This document shows positions 27,727-34,857 of a DNA stretch of 55,830 nt, piece by piece (positions within the stretch are counted from its first letter, which is position 1; every line of letters starts with the position of its first letter). The notes beneath the pieces were generated by a model that saw only the letters and a list, made by a program, of their open reading frames with translations, was not told the origin of the DNA and made no database searches. The DNA comes from a virus. The stretch lies in IMG/VR virus record IMGVR_UViG_3300048818_000025, positions 1 to 55,830 of that record; one strand, 5' to 3'. Made by a program: the position numbers and the translations under genes.

Positions 27727-27904
27727 TATGATGCTCCAGTTTTTCGATTGCCGCGTTTAATTGATCTATCGCCCATTCCGGCACGTCATATTCCCCAAGC
27801 GCCCAACGGCGTGACGTGCGCTCATTCACGCCAAGAAACTTCCCGGCCTTAACTTGTGAAAGGCCGAGAAGCTTTATTGCTGCGCGGTATTGGGCTGGAG
27901 TCAC
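27710..27904 (-). CDS. Cro/CI-like HTH protein
   Basis: 64 residues. The helix-turn-helix reads LGLSQVKAGKFLGVNERTSR followed by RWALG. Closely related in layout to the HTH protein at 39838 (shared MxPxxYR..I..LGL start and RWA). Likely a transcription repressor of an early operon. Overlaps neighbours by 4 and 17 bases. Confidence 0.75.
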   Translation of the reverse strand: MTPAQYRAAIKLLGLSQVKAGKFLGVNERTSRRWALGEYDVPEWAIDQLNAAIEKLEHHNANTR

Positions 27905-28053
27905 CGCGCGTTAATCCACTTATTAAATCCAAACGTGAAGGCCCAAGCCGCCCATAGGCGCTCAGACCATTTTCGGCTGACTGTGATCGTGTAGTGATTG
28001 GGGTTGTGCTGCAACGCTTCCTGTCGCTCGATCTTCTCAACAATCGTGACCAT
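27901..28053 (-). CDS. Small hypothetical protein
   Basis: 50 residues from ATG 28053, supported by AAGGA five bases upstream; an ATG at 28101 is less likely because it lies in the overlapping methyltransferase remnant. Basic, Trp-rich C terminus (WAAWAFTFGFNKW). ATGA-coupled to the HTH gene. Confidence 0.5.
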   Translation of the reverse strand: MVTIVEKIERQEALQHNPNHYTITVSRKWSERLWAAWAFTFGFNKWINAR

Positions 28054-28150
28054 ATTCCTTGTTCTCGCAGAAAGCAACCGTAGAGATACCGGCGCGATCA
28101 AAGCCTATCGCGTGGTTGCCGATGCAAGAAAACAAGTCGAGAGAGTTCAC
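28037..28150 (-). CDS. N-terminal remnant of C5-cytosine DNA methyltransferase
   Basis: 37 residues from GTG 28150, GTGA-coupled to the upstream gene. It reproduces the N terminus and SAM-binding motif I of Dcm-type enzymes: LDLFSCIGNHAIGFDRAG then VAFCE. Normal enzymes have FSGIGG at this place. The reading frame then stops, so all catalytic motifs (PC, ENV) are missing. Either a degraded gene or a retained micro-protein. Confidence 0.6.
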   Translation of the reverse strand: MNSLDLFSCIGNHAIGFDRAGISTVAFCENKEYGHDC

Positions 28151-28623
28151 GCTTGGTCATCCTTCAAAACAGGCGTTACGCCTTCAAATTCCCCTGCAAA
28201 AATCTTGCGCATTGTCTCGTTAAAGTCGGCGCGCGTTTCTGCGGTATCTGGCTCAAGAGTAACCGCGCCATCCTCAGCGAACTTCGCAACATATCGCGGC
28301 GACATGCTCGGCTTCAATTTTGACATTGCTGTTTCTGCATCTTCGATGGCCCTCATAAGATCACCGCTATTTTTACGCGCCCATTCTGGATCAAGGTTCC
28401 CGATTGCATAACCAGCCATTTCAGTCAGGAAGCGGAGCGCGTCGTATAAATCTGGCGCGGCGCAGATCAGGTTGGCGTTGGCCTCGATGATTGCCGGGTC
28501 CCCTTGCGAGCCGGGCGTAGCCATAAAGCAGATACGGCGTTCGCTGTCTTGGTGAATGACCAAGTTGGGCAAGTCATCGTCGCCGTATTCGTGGATAGTC
28601 CACGGACTAGGAGTGTGTGTCAT
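28147..28623 (-). CDS. Conserved phage protein (AAPDLYDAL family)
   Basis: 158 residues starting MTHTPSPWTI, preceded by AAGGGA. NANLICAAPDLYDALRFL is a phrase shared by many phage and prophage proteins of unknown role. Helical middle, acidic C-terminal region. ATGA overlap upstream and GTGA downstream place it in a translationally coupled series. Confidence 0.75.
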   Translation of the reverse strand: MTHTPSPWTIHEYGDDDLPNLVIHQDSERRICFMATPGSQGDPAIIEANANLICAAPDLYDALRFLTEMAGYAIGNLDPEWARKNSGDLMRAIEDAETAMSKLKPSMSPRYVAKFAEDGAVTLEPDTAETRADFNETMRKIFAGEFEGVTPVLKDDQA

Positions 28624-28853
28624 CGGCGCAAATCCCTTAGTGCCTGACGGGCAATTTCCTGCAAGTGTGATGCGCTGGTAGCGATTGTGTAAGCGTTTCT
28701 CTCTAGCTTCTCGTTGTTGATCGAGGCGCGGCGTTGCAGCATAACCAACGGGCTGACTATTTCCTCTAGCGCCATCGTCAAACATTCGTTTTGCGAGCGC
28801 AGCATCTTTACTTCTCGTACCATCGCTTCCCATTCCAGAGCTTTGTTAGTCAC
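28620..28853 (-). CDS. Small coiled-coil protein
   Basis: 77 residues from GTG 28853, which overlaps the upstream stop (GTGA). Almost entirely helical with heptad pattern. No family recognised. Confidence 0.6.
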   Translation of the reverse strand: MTNKALEWEAMVREVKMLRSQNECLTMALEEIVSPLVMLQRRASINNEKLERNAYTIATSASHLQEIARQALRDLRR

Positions 28854-29050
28854 GCGACGTTCTCCGGCCAGCCCATGACCTTGAACTTTAGCCAATCGCC
28901 AATGCGGGCGGCCACGTCGCAGTTTTCTTTGTCACGTCCATAGGTGGTGACATGTTCGCCACCACCAACCTTGCGAGCTATGACGACTACCTGATCGTAG
29001 TCGTATTTATCGGCGATGACCTTCGCCGCGCTGATCGGAATTGGTTTCAT
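28850..29050 (-). CDS. Small conserved phage protein
   Basis: 66 residues, start MKPIPISAAKVIADKYDYDQ, a pattern seen widely in phage early regions of many hosts. AAGGTG lies upstream, and ATG 29050 overlaps the previous stop. Role unknown. Confidence 0.72.
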   Translation of the reverse strand: MKPIPISAAKVIADKYDYDQVVVIARKVGGGEHVTTYGRDKENCDVAARIGDWLKFKVMGWPENVA

Positions 29051-29235
29051 TAAAACACCTTGATCTGAAACGACATGCGTTGAGTGCTGCCGTAGGCGGT
29101 TTCTAGGCAAGTTGTCGGCACTGAGAAATGCCGATTTACGATGCAAGTGCATGGGTCCATATCCGCGCGCTCACATGCCGTAGCGGCTTCCTCCCAAGTA
29201 GCGAAAGTACCAACTGGCGTTTCATAATTTATCAT
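29050..29235 (-). CDS. Small cysteine-containing protein
   Basis: 61 residues; cysteines in CERADMDPCTC and TTCLE may bind metal. Coupled upstream by ATGA and downstream by TAATG. No family recognised. Confidence 0.55.
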   Translation of the reverse strand: MINYETPVGTFATWEEAATACERADMDPCTCIVNRHFSVPTTCLETAYGSTQRMSFQIKVF

Positions 29236-29432
29236 TCCGGCACCATCGCCATAAAACGCAGACCGTGAATATCGGTCATTTCGTTAAAGCGCTTAGCTTT
29301 CGAGCGAGCGCCGTCCAGGTTTTGATAAGTGAAAGCCTCAGAAACTTTCGGGCTAACCCAACCATCGCCAGCCCGGCCAGTATAGAAAAACTCTTTACCG
29401 TCTTTGTCGAGAGCGCGGAGAAGGTAGTTCAT
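29232..29432 (-). CDS. Small hypothetical protein
   Basis: 66 residues, mixed alpha/beta (MNYLLRALDKDGKEFFYTGR). First gene of the distal leftward sub-operon; upstream lies a divergent intergenic region. Overlaps the next gene by ATGA. Confidence 0.6.
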   Translation of the reverse strand: MNYLLRALDKDGKEFFYTGRAGDGWVSPKVSEAFTYQNLDGARSKAKRFNEMTDIHGLRFMAMVPE

Positions 29433-29636
29433 TTGAAGCCCCTACTTGCCGGGCTGAATTGCCCTTGCAGGCATTGGTATGCCCTAGGACGCGGAATGGG
29501 TCAAGAGCTATTTTATGGTGCAGTGCAGTATTGCAGCCAAGGCCAGTTTCGGATAGATAATCCGTTCCCCCTCACAGCACAGGAGCCTAACCGAGTTTCA
29601 CATCGCAACCCCGCAACACAAATACGGAGCTACGAA
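29433..29636. promoter_or_regulatory. Divergent intergenic region
   Basis: 204 bases between a leftward operon start and a rightward exported-protein gene. It should hold promoters for both, but no sigma70 pair with good spacing could be defined by eye. The weak purine stretch CGGAG at 29625 precedes ATG 29637. Confidence 0.35.
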
Positions 29637-30269
29637 ATGAACCCGTCTAAACTCCTTGCAATTATTTTCTGTCTCACAACTTTAGTATATGTCAGCCCTG
29701 CTGACGCAAAAAGTAAGCATTTGTCCCTTAATCACACACAACGGCACGTTTCCAACCATCGGCACCATTTAGCCAAGGCGCAGCCGTGGCAACCTAGCGG
29801 TCTATTCGATCAAGCCGCTATCGCGCCATACCCAACCGAGCAAACCCGCCAGAATCGCATTATTGCAAGCCCAATGGGGCGTCGGCATATCGCGCCGAGC
29901 CGGGGCTATGATATGGCGGAAGGGATTATAGGTCACCCGGCAGGCTGCCCGCATAGCCAGTTTTGTGGCTGCGGGGCTTCCGTACGTATATTCGGCCATC
30001 CAGTTCGCGAACTCTACCTCGCAAGCAATTGGTTCCAGTTTGCACATACCGCGCCGGGGCCTGGAATGGTCGCTGTCCGCAATCACCATGTCTTTGTGAT
30101 AGAATCGGTTAACGGCGATGGTACGGTAGTGGCTTGGGATGCAAATTCAGGTGGCCATGCCACAAGGATTCATACCGTTAGTTTATCCGGCTATTCAGTC
30201 CGCGACCCGCATAGTGCAGGCCAGACATTCTCAGCCAATCGTCATCATCGCCAAATGAGTTCGCTATGA
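29637..30269 (+). CDS. Exported rhizobial-type Cys/His protein
   Basis: 210 residues. Signal peptide (KLLAIIFCLTTLVYV, ADA before KSKH), a His-rich linker, then a C-terminal domain with SQFCGCGASVRIFG, a helix (RELYLASNWFQF) and RNHHVFVIE. The Cys...His layout recalls a group of rhizobial CHAP/NlpC-like exported proteins. Alternatively non-enzymatic. It runs against the surrounding leftward operon, as a moron would. Confidence 0.6.
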   Translation: MNPSKLLAIIFCLTTLVYVSPADAKSKHLSLNHTQRHVSNHRHHLAKAQPWQPSGLFDQAAIAPYPTEQTRQNRIIASPMGRRHIAPSRGYDMAEGIIGHPAGCPHSQFCGCGASVRIFGHPVRELYLASNWFQFAHTAPGPGMVAVRNHHVFVIESVNGDGTVVAWDANSGGHATRIHTVSLSGYSVRDPHSAGQTFSANRHHRQMSSL

Positions 30270-30361
30270 GAACAGTAACTCGCATCGAGCTATTCGCGCT
30301 GGCCATCTTCATTCCGGTGGCGTTTACGATCTTGAGCCGTCCGCTCGTTCCACCAGGCTAG
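30266..30361 (+). CDS. Single-span membrane micro-protein
   Basis: 31 residues coupled by ATGA to the exported protein. One hydrophobic helix (ELFALAIFIPVAFTIL). Its stop overlaps the stop of the convergent gene 30358-30564. Real if the coupling is meaningful. Confidence 0.5.
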   Translation: MRTVTRIELFALAIFIPVAFTILSRPLVPPG

Positions 30362-30564
30362 AACATCATCGGATCATGCGGTGTAAATATCGGCGCGACG
30401 AAATATATCAGCGCAAGCGCCAAGCCGACCAACGCAAAGGCTAAGGCGGTCAGGACAACCCGCACGGCGCGGAAGCCGTAGCGGCCTATATCAATAGGCA
30501 AATGCCTTACAGCCAACGGCCTGTTCCATTGATGCTGTTTTGGAAAGCCGAAATGACGGTGCAT
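30358..30564 (-). CDS. Small membrane protein
   Basis: 68 residues from ATG 30564, whose start overlaps the upstream stop (TAATG). Cytoplasmic basic N terminus and one hydrophobic helix (VVLTALAFALVGLALALIYF). No family recognised. Confidence 0.6.
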   Translation of the reverse strand: MHRHFGFPKQHQWNRPLAVRHLPIDIGRYGFRAVRVVLTALAFALVGLALALIYFVAPIFTPHDPMMF

Positions 30565-30644
30565 TATCCGAACTCCACCTCTAGCCAAAGCGCGAGCATG
30601 AATGCGAAGGTTGCAGCGGCGATGAATTGAGTAATGTGCTGCAT
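30564..30644 (-). CDS. Single-span membrane micro-protein
   Basis: 26 residues, nearly all one helix (FIAAATFAFMLALWL). Starts 4 bases after the upstream gene's stop and ends TAATG with the next gene. Confidence 0.5.
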   Translation of the reverse strand: MQHITQFIAAATFAFMLALWLEVEFG

Positions 30645-30648
30645 TGGC

Positions 30649-30837
30649 CTAAGTCTGCTGATTAAGAAACTCTATAACGCGCTCGACAGAAATAGCTTCT
30701 TTCGGAATATCTCGAACGGATTTGTGCAATAGAACGAATTGCCCCATCCCTGGGATGACGGTCACACCATGACCGCCTCCGGTAAATTCTGGCAAGCCAT
30801 TCGTCGGCGCTTTCCAAAAGTAATACATGGCCCTCAT
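30649..30837 (-). CDS. Small hypothetical protein
   Basis: 62 residues from ATG 30837; GTG 30840 and ATG 30828 are alternatives. Contains YFWKAPTNGLPEFTGGGHGV and a helical C terminus. No family recognised. Confidence 0.55.
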   Translation of the reverse strand: MRAMYYFWKAPTNGLPEFTGGGHGVTVIPGMGQFVLLHKSVRDIPKEAISVERVIEFLNQQT

Positions 30838-30840
30838 CAC

Positions 30841-31101
30841 CTATAACTGATCGTCTCTGCGGCCAAGGTGGCCCTTGATCCAATCGGCCTTTGTTATTTC
30901 CAGACGACCGATTGCCTCAGAAAACTTGTTTGTGCCGCTGCTCCTATTTGTCCATTCCCCGTTGGGGTGGCTCAACAACATGATAACGGTATCTATATTC
31001 CCGGCTTCTGCCTCGGCCAGCGTCTCGCGCAAAATGCTGATGATGCTTTCTCGGACTTCATCTTGCGCTGTAGGCTTAGGAACTAGGGTAACAGGTTTCA
31101 T
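30841..31101 (-). CDS. Conserved small phage protein
   Basis: 86 residues; a helix (SIISILRETLAEAEAGNIDT) followed by a WT.RSSGT motif. The pattern is shared by small phage proteins of rhizobial phages. Coupled upstream by ATGA. Confidence 0.65.
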   Translation of the reverse strand: MKPVTLVPKPTAQDEVRESIISILRETLAEAEAGNIDTVIMLLSHPNGEWTNRSSGTNKFSEAIGRLEITKADWIKGHLGRRDDQL

Positions 31102-31169
31102 GGAATGACCTTCGCCACAACATAGCCGATTAGAAAACCAATAGAAGCGCCGATGATTGCTGTTGCCAT
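31098..31169 (-). CDS. Glycine-zipper membrane micro-protein
   Basis: 23 residues with a single hydrophobic helix carrying small-residue spacing (IIGASIGFLIGYVVA). ATGA-coupled to the following gene. Such peptides can oligomerise in membranes. Confidence 0.5.
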   Translation of the reverse strand: MATAIIGASIGFLIGYVVAKVIP

Positions 31170-31178
31170 TGTCAGTCT

Positions 31179-31337
31179 CTATTTATAAGCGCCGTAAGCT
31201 TCTTTTTTCAGGTGACGTATCTCGCCGCGCAACTTCTTTATTTCGGTCGCCTGATCGACGGTCACGATCCTAAGACGCTCCAATTCCTCGCCACGCTCGG
31301 CAAGCCTTTTGGTGAGAAATTCCTCGCGCTTGTTCAT
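31179..31337 (-). CDS. Small charged coiled-coil protein
   Basis: 52 residues, very rich in Lys, Arg and Glu, fully helical (KRLAERGEELERLRIVTVDQ). No membrane segment. Lies between two micro membrane-protein genes. Confidence 0.55.
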   Translation of the reverse strand: MNKREEFLTKRLAERGEELERLRIVTVDQATEIKKLRGEIRHLKKEAYGAYK

Positions 31338-31350
31338 TGGCGCTGACTGC

Positions 31351-31524
31351 CTATGACCGCCGAACTTTGATTAAATCGACGGTTGCCACACCCGCCAAAA
31401 CGCCAGCTACATAGCTCGCCCCGCCTGACCAGTTTATTGAGCCGACTTCGTGAGGCAATCCGTTTGCCATCAGAACTAGCCCGAAAGAGGCACACCACAT
31501 TGAAACCTTATATTGCCAATCCAT
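31351..31524 (-). CDS. Two-span small membrane protein
   Basis: 57 residues with two hydrophobic stretches (VSMWCASFGLVLMA and ASYVAGVLAGVATV) joined by a short polar loop, then a basic tail. Small holins have this shape, but lysis genes lie elsewhere, so an early membrane role is equally possible. Confidence 0.55.
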   Translation of the reverse strand: MDWQYKVSMWCASFGLVLMANGLPHEVGSINWSGGASYVAGVLAGVATVDLIKVRRS

Positions 31525-31699
31525 TTTGGCGCTTCCTTCCGATCACAGGGCCGCTTTCCGGCATACGCTTGCGGTCAATGGCTCCAAACCACAGGATAAG
31601 CTCCTGTAGGACCAAGTTCCGGCAGTCATAAACTTTTCGTGCCAGTGTTTTATCTGCCGAGCCTTGATTAGCTCCAGCGGCATGTCGCCCAAGTCCTGC
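31508..31699 (-). pseudogene. Coding-like frame without a start (DCRNL protein)
   Basis: The frame is open from 31699 to the stop at 31508 and encodes SADKTLARKVYDCRNL, then WFGAIDRKRMPESGPVIG, which resembles a small rhizobial phage protein. No ATG or GTG exists; CTG 31645 or TTG 31615 are the only candidates. It overlaps the integrase remnant in another frame, so an indel or a frameshifted fusion is likely. Confidence 0.4.
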
Positions 31700-31809
31700 T
31701 CAATGCGCTTGCACAAATGGCCGTAATGCTCTCGCGTGTGATAGCGGAGTTTGTGAAATGGAGAATCCACATCTGAGATATAGGACGCAATCAACTCGTT
31801 CGGTGTCAT
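31543..31809 (-). CDS. Truncated tyrosine-integrase core-binding domain
   Basis: 88 residues. SPFHKLRYHTREHYGHLCKR and ARQIKHWHEKF follow the SAM-like core-binding domain of phage integrases, but no catalytic R...H-x-x-R...Y domain follows. The last 25 residues look like out-of-frame translation of the overlapping frame. Probably a remnant of a former lysogeny module, or a DNA-binding micro-protein. ATGA-coupled upstream. Confidence 0.55.
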   Translation of the reverse strand: MTPNELIASYISDVDSPFHKLRYHTREHYGHLCKRIEQDLGDMPLELIKARQIKHWHEKFMTAGTWSYRSLSCGLEPLTASVCRKAAL

Positions 31810-32180
31810 TTCATTTCCTTAATGTCGGTGGCTATCTTCTGCATTGCTTCTAAGTCGTTTCTCGCATCCCAAAGCGCCTTGGCTATCGGTAGCGGATCAA
31901 TCCCCATATTAGACCACCAACTAAATTCCCCGGAATTGTGCTGCGCGTTTGGATATAGACGATGATGACCTGCACATAACGGTAAAATCCAACGATGATC
32001 GCGCCCATTAAGTTTTTTGTATCTAGCGTCACTAAACCGGAGGTGCGCCGCTTCTGCTTCCGCGCCGCAAATCAAACATGGGCATTGTCTGATATTCTTT
32101 ATGAACTTCCCAAACGCATCCGGCTGGCGCTTGCTTCGGCTGGTTGTTTTATCCAAACGAGAAATTACTTTACCACTCAT
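31806..32180 (-). CDS. HNH/DUF968-like phage nuclease
   Basis: 124 residues. PCLICGAEAEAAHLRFSDA holds a CxxC and the first His; then WILPLCAGHHRLYP and QHNSG. This C-x2-C...AH...C-x2-HH layout is that of Ref/DUF968-like HNH proteins of phages, often linked to recombination. Tail GIDPLPIAKALWDARN is also typical. In the same operon as the SSB-like gene. Confidence 0.75.
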   Translation of the reverse strand: MSGKVISRLDKTTSRSKRQPDAFGKFIKNIRQCPCLICGAEAEAAHLRFSDARYKKLNGRDHRWILPLCAGHHRLYPNAQHNSGEFSWWSNMGIDPLPIAKALWDARNDLEAMQKIATDIKEMK

Positions 32181-32341
32181 TCCACAACCTTCTTGGGCCT
32201 TCCCCTTTTCCGCTTAACCGGAATTTCATCTACCGCCTTGCGCAGTTCTGCAATTGGCTTTGCGGAAACCTTGGCGCTGGCGAACCTGGATTCACGCTGT
32301 TCGCGTAGTGCTATTTCCTTGGGGCCTAGAGTTTTAGACAC
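32177..32341 (-). CDS. Small basic protein with RGRPKK-like tail
   Basis: 54 residues from GTG 32341. Begins MSKTLGPKEIALREQRE and ends VKRKGRPKKVVE, an AT-hook-like basic patch suggesting DNA binding. Ends ATGA into the HNH gene; starts inside the previous gene. Confidence 0.6.
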   Translation of the reverse strand: MSKTLGPKEIALREQRESRFASAKVSAKPIAELRKAVDEIPVKRKRGRPKKVVE

Positions 32342-32498
32342 TTCTCGTTGCTCTTATCTCGGCCCGCAGTTGTTTCGTAACCAAGCCCTGTAGCTTGGCA
32401 TGACAAGCGTTTGCTGCCTTAAGCCGCCGATGCTTCATGTGTTCGTGATAGCGGCGCTTGAGGCTGAATATCTGTTCGGACCTAGTAGCTATATTCAT
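32334..32498 (-). CDS. Small basic helical protein
   Basis: 54 residues, Arg/Lys/His-rich (SLKRRYHEHMKHRRLKAANA). ATG 32498 overlaps the stop of the upstream HNH gene by ATGA. No family recognised. Confidence 0.55.
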   Translation of the reverse strand: MNIATRSEQIFSLKRRYHEHMKHRRLKAANACHAKLQGLVTKQLRAEIRATRSV

Positions 32499-32950
32499 AT
32501 ATGCCTCCATGTCTTTCCAGTTTTAATATTGGAAATGACAGATTGAGATATATTGTATGATTTTGATATTTCTTTTTGCAATCTATTATCCAAACGAATA
32601 TCCAAAATATCCTTTGGTGTTAAAACTGCGAAATGATGATTAACCCCGCATGGGTGCGGTGGCATTTTCATTCTTTTTTTATTTCTCATATCATCCATAT
32701 TTTCTTGATGGGTGCCGAGAAATAAATGATCAACATTTACACAGAGAGGATTGTCGCATCTATGACACACAAAAAATTCTTGAGGATCACCATTCGTAAT
32801 AATCCACGCAACACGATGGGCGAGGCGATTTTTCCCATAATATGAAATTCTTCCATACCCCACATTGCTAAGTGCGCCCAACCAAATAAAGCAGCCAGAG
32901 TTTGGCTCTGGAATATATTTATTCTCAAATCTTTCAATGAGAGTTCTCAT
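32495..32950 (-). CDS. HNH homing endonuclease
   Basis: 151 residues. LAHRVAWIITNGDPQEFFVC, HRCDNPLCVNVDHLFLGTHQ and ENMDDM are the HNH_3 signature with zinc cysteines and His pair; the C terminus has an HTH-like ISQSVISNIKTG. The gene is visibly AT-richer than neighbours, a sign of recent acquisition. Probably a free-standing selfish endonuclease. Confidence 0.88.
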   Translation of the reverse strand: MRTLIERFENKYIPEPNSGCFIWLGALSNVGYGRISYYGKNRLAHRVAWIITNGDPQEFFVCHRCDNPLCVNVDHLFLGTHQENMDDMRNKKRMKMPPHPCGVNHHFAVLTPKDILDIRLDNRLQKEISKSYNISQSVISNIKTGKTWRHI

Positions 32951-32954
32951 AGCT

Positions 32955-33266
32955 TTATATCCTGCGCTCCGCTCTTGCCGTTGCTTCGGCTGATTGTTGC
33001 TCGCTGAATTTCATTCTAATCCACTCAAGCTGAACCTTCAAAAGATTTGCATGCTTGCGGGCGTCCGTCATTGTCTTGATGTAGCTCGTCCATTGCTCAG
33101 AGGCCTTTGCCAGCATTTCAGCTTTGGAAACCGAGTCGGCGTTGGTCGCTAGCATCATCTGAGAAAGGTTGGCTGATTTAGTCTCTTCGAGAAGAGAGGC
33201 GGCGGCATCGGCCTCAACCCAGGCCTTTGCCGCCAGCCTAAAAGTTTCTGAGAGTATCTTTGCCAT
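32955..33266 (-). CDS. Helical protein next to SSB-like gene
   Basis: 103 residues, predominantly helical, Ala/Lys/Glu-rich. One-base overlap with the SSB-like gene (TGATG), hence likely a functional partner. No family recognised. Confidence 0.6.
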   Translation of the reverse strand: MAKILSETFRLAAKAWVEADAAASLLEETKSANLSQMMLATNADSVSKAEMLAKASEQWTSYIKTMTDARKHANLLKVQLEWIRMKFSEQQSAEATARAERRI

Positions 33267-33718
33267 CAGAACGGGATTTCGTCGTCCATATCGCCAGGTT
33301 GACGAGACGGCACCTGATCGTCGGCAAAGTCATCATCAGCATTAGCTTGTAATTTGGACGGCTGGCGTTGCTGTGCAGGCTGCGCTTGCTGCTGTGGTGG
33401 ACGGGCTGATTTATTTCGTGATGGCCCGCGCACGCGGATCGCCGGGACTGTCTTACCCTGAAAATCCACCATAGCTTCAAACAGAACGATTTCGTGCCCC
33501 GTCCAATCGTCGGTTTCATCGCCATAGATTATTGAGATATTGTTGGCGTTGGTCTTGTTCAAAACCATGCCCTTTTCCTTGCCCTGGAAATATAGGATTA
33601 GTTTCTTATCGTCGCCAATCATTTCATATTCAACCCGGCCCATCTTAACCAAAACTTGCCGCTGTTGCAGATCGGATGCTTTCAGGTATTTTGATGGAAA
33701 GGCTTCTGAGGTACGCAT
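33266..33718 (-). CDS. SSB-like single-strand DNA-binding protein
   Basis: 150 residues. Residues 1-100 form a compact beta-rich domain; the linker is Gln/Pro-rich; the end is DMDDEIPF, essentially the acidic tip of bacterial SSB that recruits repair and replication proteins. EAFPSKYLKASDLQQRQV and GMVLNKTNANNI match a phage family replacing SSB. AAAGGAAC precedes ATG 33718. It probably coats phage DNA during replication or recombination. Confidence 0.75.
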   Translation of the reverse strand: MRTSEAFPSKYLKASDLQQRQVLVKMGRVEYEMIGDDKKLILYFQGKEKGMVLNKTNANNISIIYGDETDDWTGHEIVLFEAMVDFQGKTVPAIRVRGPSRNKSARPPQQQAQPAQQRQPSKLQANADDDFADDQVPSRQPGDMDDEIPF

Positions 33719-33741
33719 GTAGGTTCCTTTGAGGTTAAGTG

Positions 33742-34503
33742 TTAGATTTCTCTTGTCGTTTCGGCTATTACGCCATCTGGCAGCGCGCCTTTTAATTTAC
33801 GATAATCCCTCGCTGCCAAAAGGATTGCCGCTTCTATTTTCTCATTTGGACCAATAGCCTTTATGGCCTTTGCATAGCTGGTCAAAACAAGAGTTTCCTT
33901 GGTCCGCATGGAAAGGGCGCGACCTGAAAAGCCACCACCAACGCGCACGTTAACGTCGCGCTCGGCTCTAACGGCCTCACGGGAGGCTTTGCCGTAGTCA
34001 GCAAAGGCGCTATCAGCCTCGGCAATGGCTTCGCCTACGTTAGCTCCAATTTCGCCTACCGCTGCGTCGGCTTTGATATTTTGCTCGCGCTGTTCGGCTT
34101 CGCGCGCAACTCGTTCGGCTTCTTCGGCACGCTGTCTAGCTTCCTCTGCTATGCGGAGGCGCTTTTCTTCTTCGGCTTGTGCAAAGGCCGTCAATCGCGC
34201 TTTAAGCTCGCTGAAAATACGGTCAAATATGCCGGGCCGTTTGGGGTCGGTATTGTGGTGCGATTTGAATTGATCGTTAATATCGGCTAGTTTTGTATTG
34301 AGCGGCGTAACGAGTTGAACGCGCTCGGCCTCAATGTCGTCAAGGGTTGATCTAGTGCGGTCAAAGAAAAGCTTGCCTTGCTCAGCTTGTGCACCGTTTT
34401 CAATAACGGGATTTTCCGCAAGCCACGCCGACAAGTCCGCCATGGCAGCCTTGCCAAGATCAATAGACCCAGGCGGCATATTGTGACCAACTTCGGCATT
34501 CAT
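33742..34503 (-). CDS. Long coiled-coil phage protein
   Basis: 253 residues. A heptad-rich segment (about 105-150, AEEARQRAEEAERVAREAEQ) lies between globular ends. Similar coiled-coil proteins are found beside recombination genes in rhizobial phages. No enzymatic motif seen. Confidence 0.65.
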   Translation of the reverse strand: MNAEVGHNMPPGSIDLGKAAMADLSAWLAENPVIENGAQAEQGKLFFDRTRSTLDDIEAERVQLVTPLNTKLADINDQFKSHHNTDPKRPGIFDRIFSELKARLTAFAQAEEEKRLRIAEEARQRAEEAERVAREAEQREQNIKADAAVGEIGANVGEAIAEADSAFADYGKASREAVRAERDVNVRVGGGFSGRALSMRTKETLVLTSYAKAIKAIGPNEKIEAAILLAARDYRKLKGALPDGVIAETTREI

Positions 34504-34691
34504 TACATCAACTCCCCAAGGACCATATTGCCGATGCTGACAAACCGATTATCGGCCTGCATAACTGGATTAGTGAACGACACAAAGATTTCTCCGCAAC
34601 GCTTGGTTATGTCCTGCGTTGCTTCGTAAACATCGGCTATGGTTTGGCCGGTTACGATGATTGCGCCTTTGTCGGCTTCAATCATGGTCAT
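34503..34691 (-). CDS. Small hypothetical protein
   Basis: 62 residues, alpha/beta, starting at ATG 34691 that overlaps the upstream stop (ATGA). No recognised domain. Confidence 0.6.
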   Translation of the reverse strand: MTMIEADKGAIIVTGQTIADVYEATQDITKRCGEIFVSFTNPVMQADNRFVSIGNMVLGELM

Positions 34692-34852
34692 GGTTCTTCA
34701 CCTTCTATGCAAGGACCAACCCACTTCGCATCATCAGGCAACCCTACGAGGCGAAACTTCTTGTGGTATCTCTCGGCCTCGTCAAACGATACAAACTCAT
34801 CGCATTCGTTTGTGTATTGCTTGCGGGAGGGAGAATAAAGCACATAGAACAT
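34688..34852 (-). CDS. Small acidic protein
   Basis: 54 residues (MFYVLYSPSRKQYTNECDEF, acidic end). ATGA-coupled to the next gene. Kept because the frame is well filled and tightly placed. Confidence 0.55.
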   Translation of the reverse strand: MFYVLYSPSRKQYTNECDEFVSFDEAERYHKKFRLVGLPDDAKWVGPCIEGEEP

Positions 34853-34857
34853 ATCAC

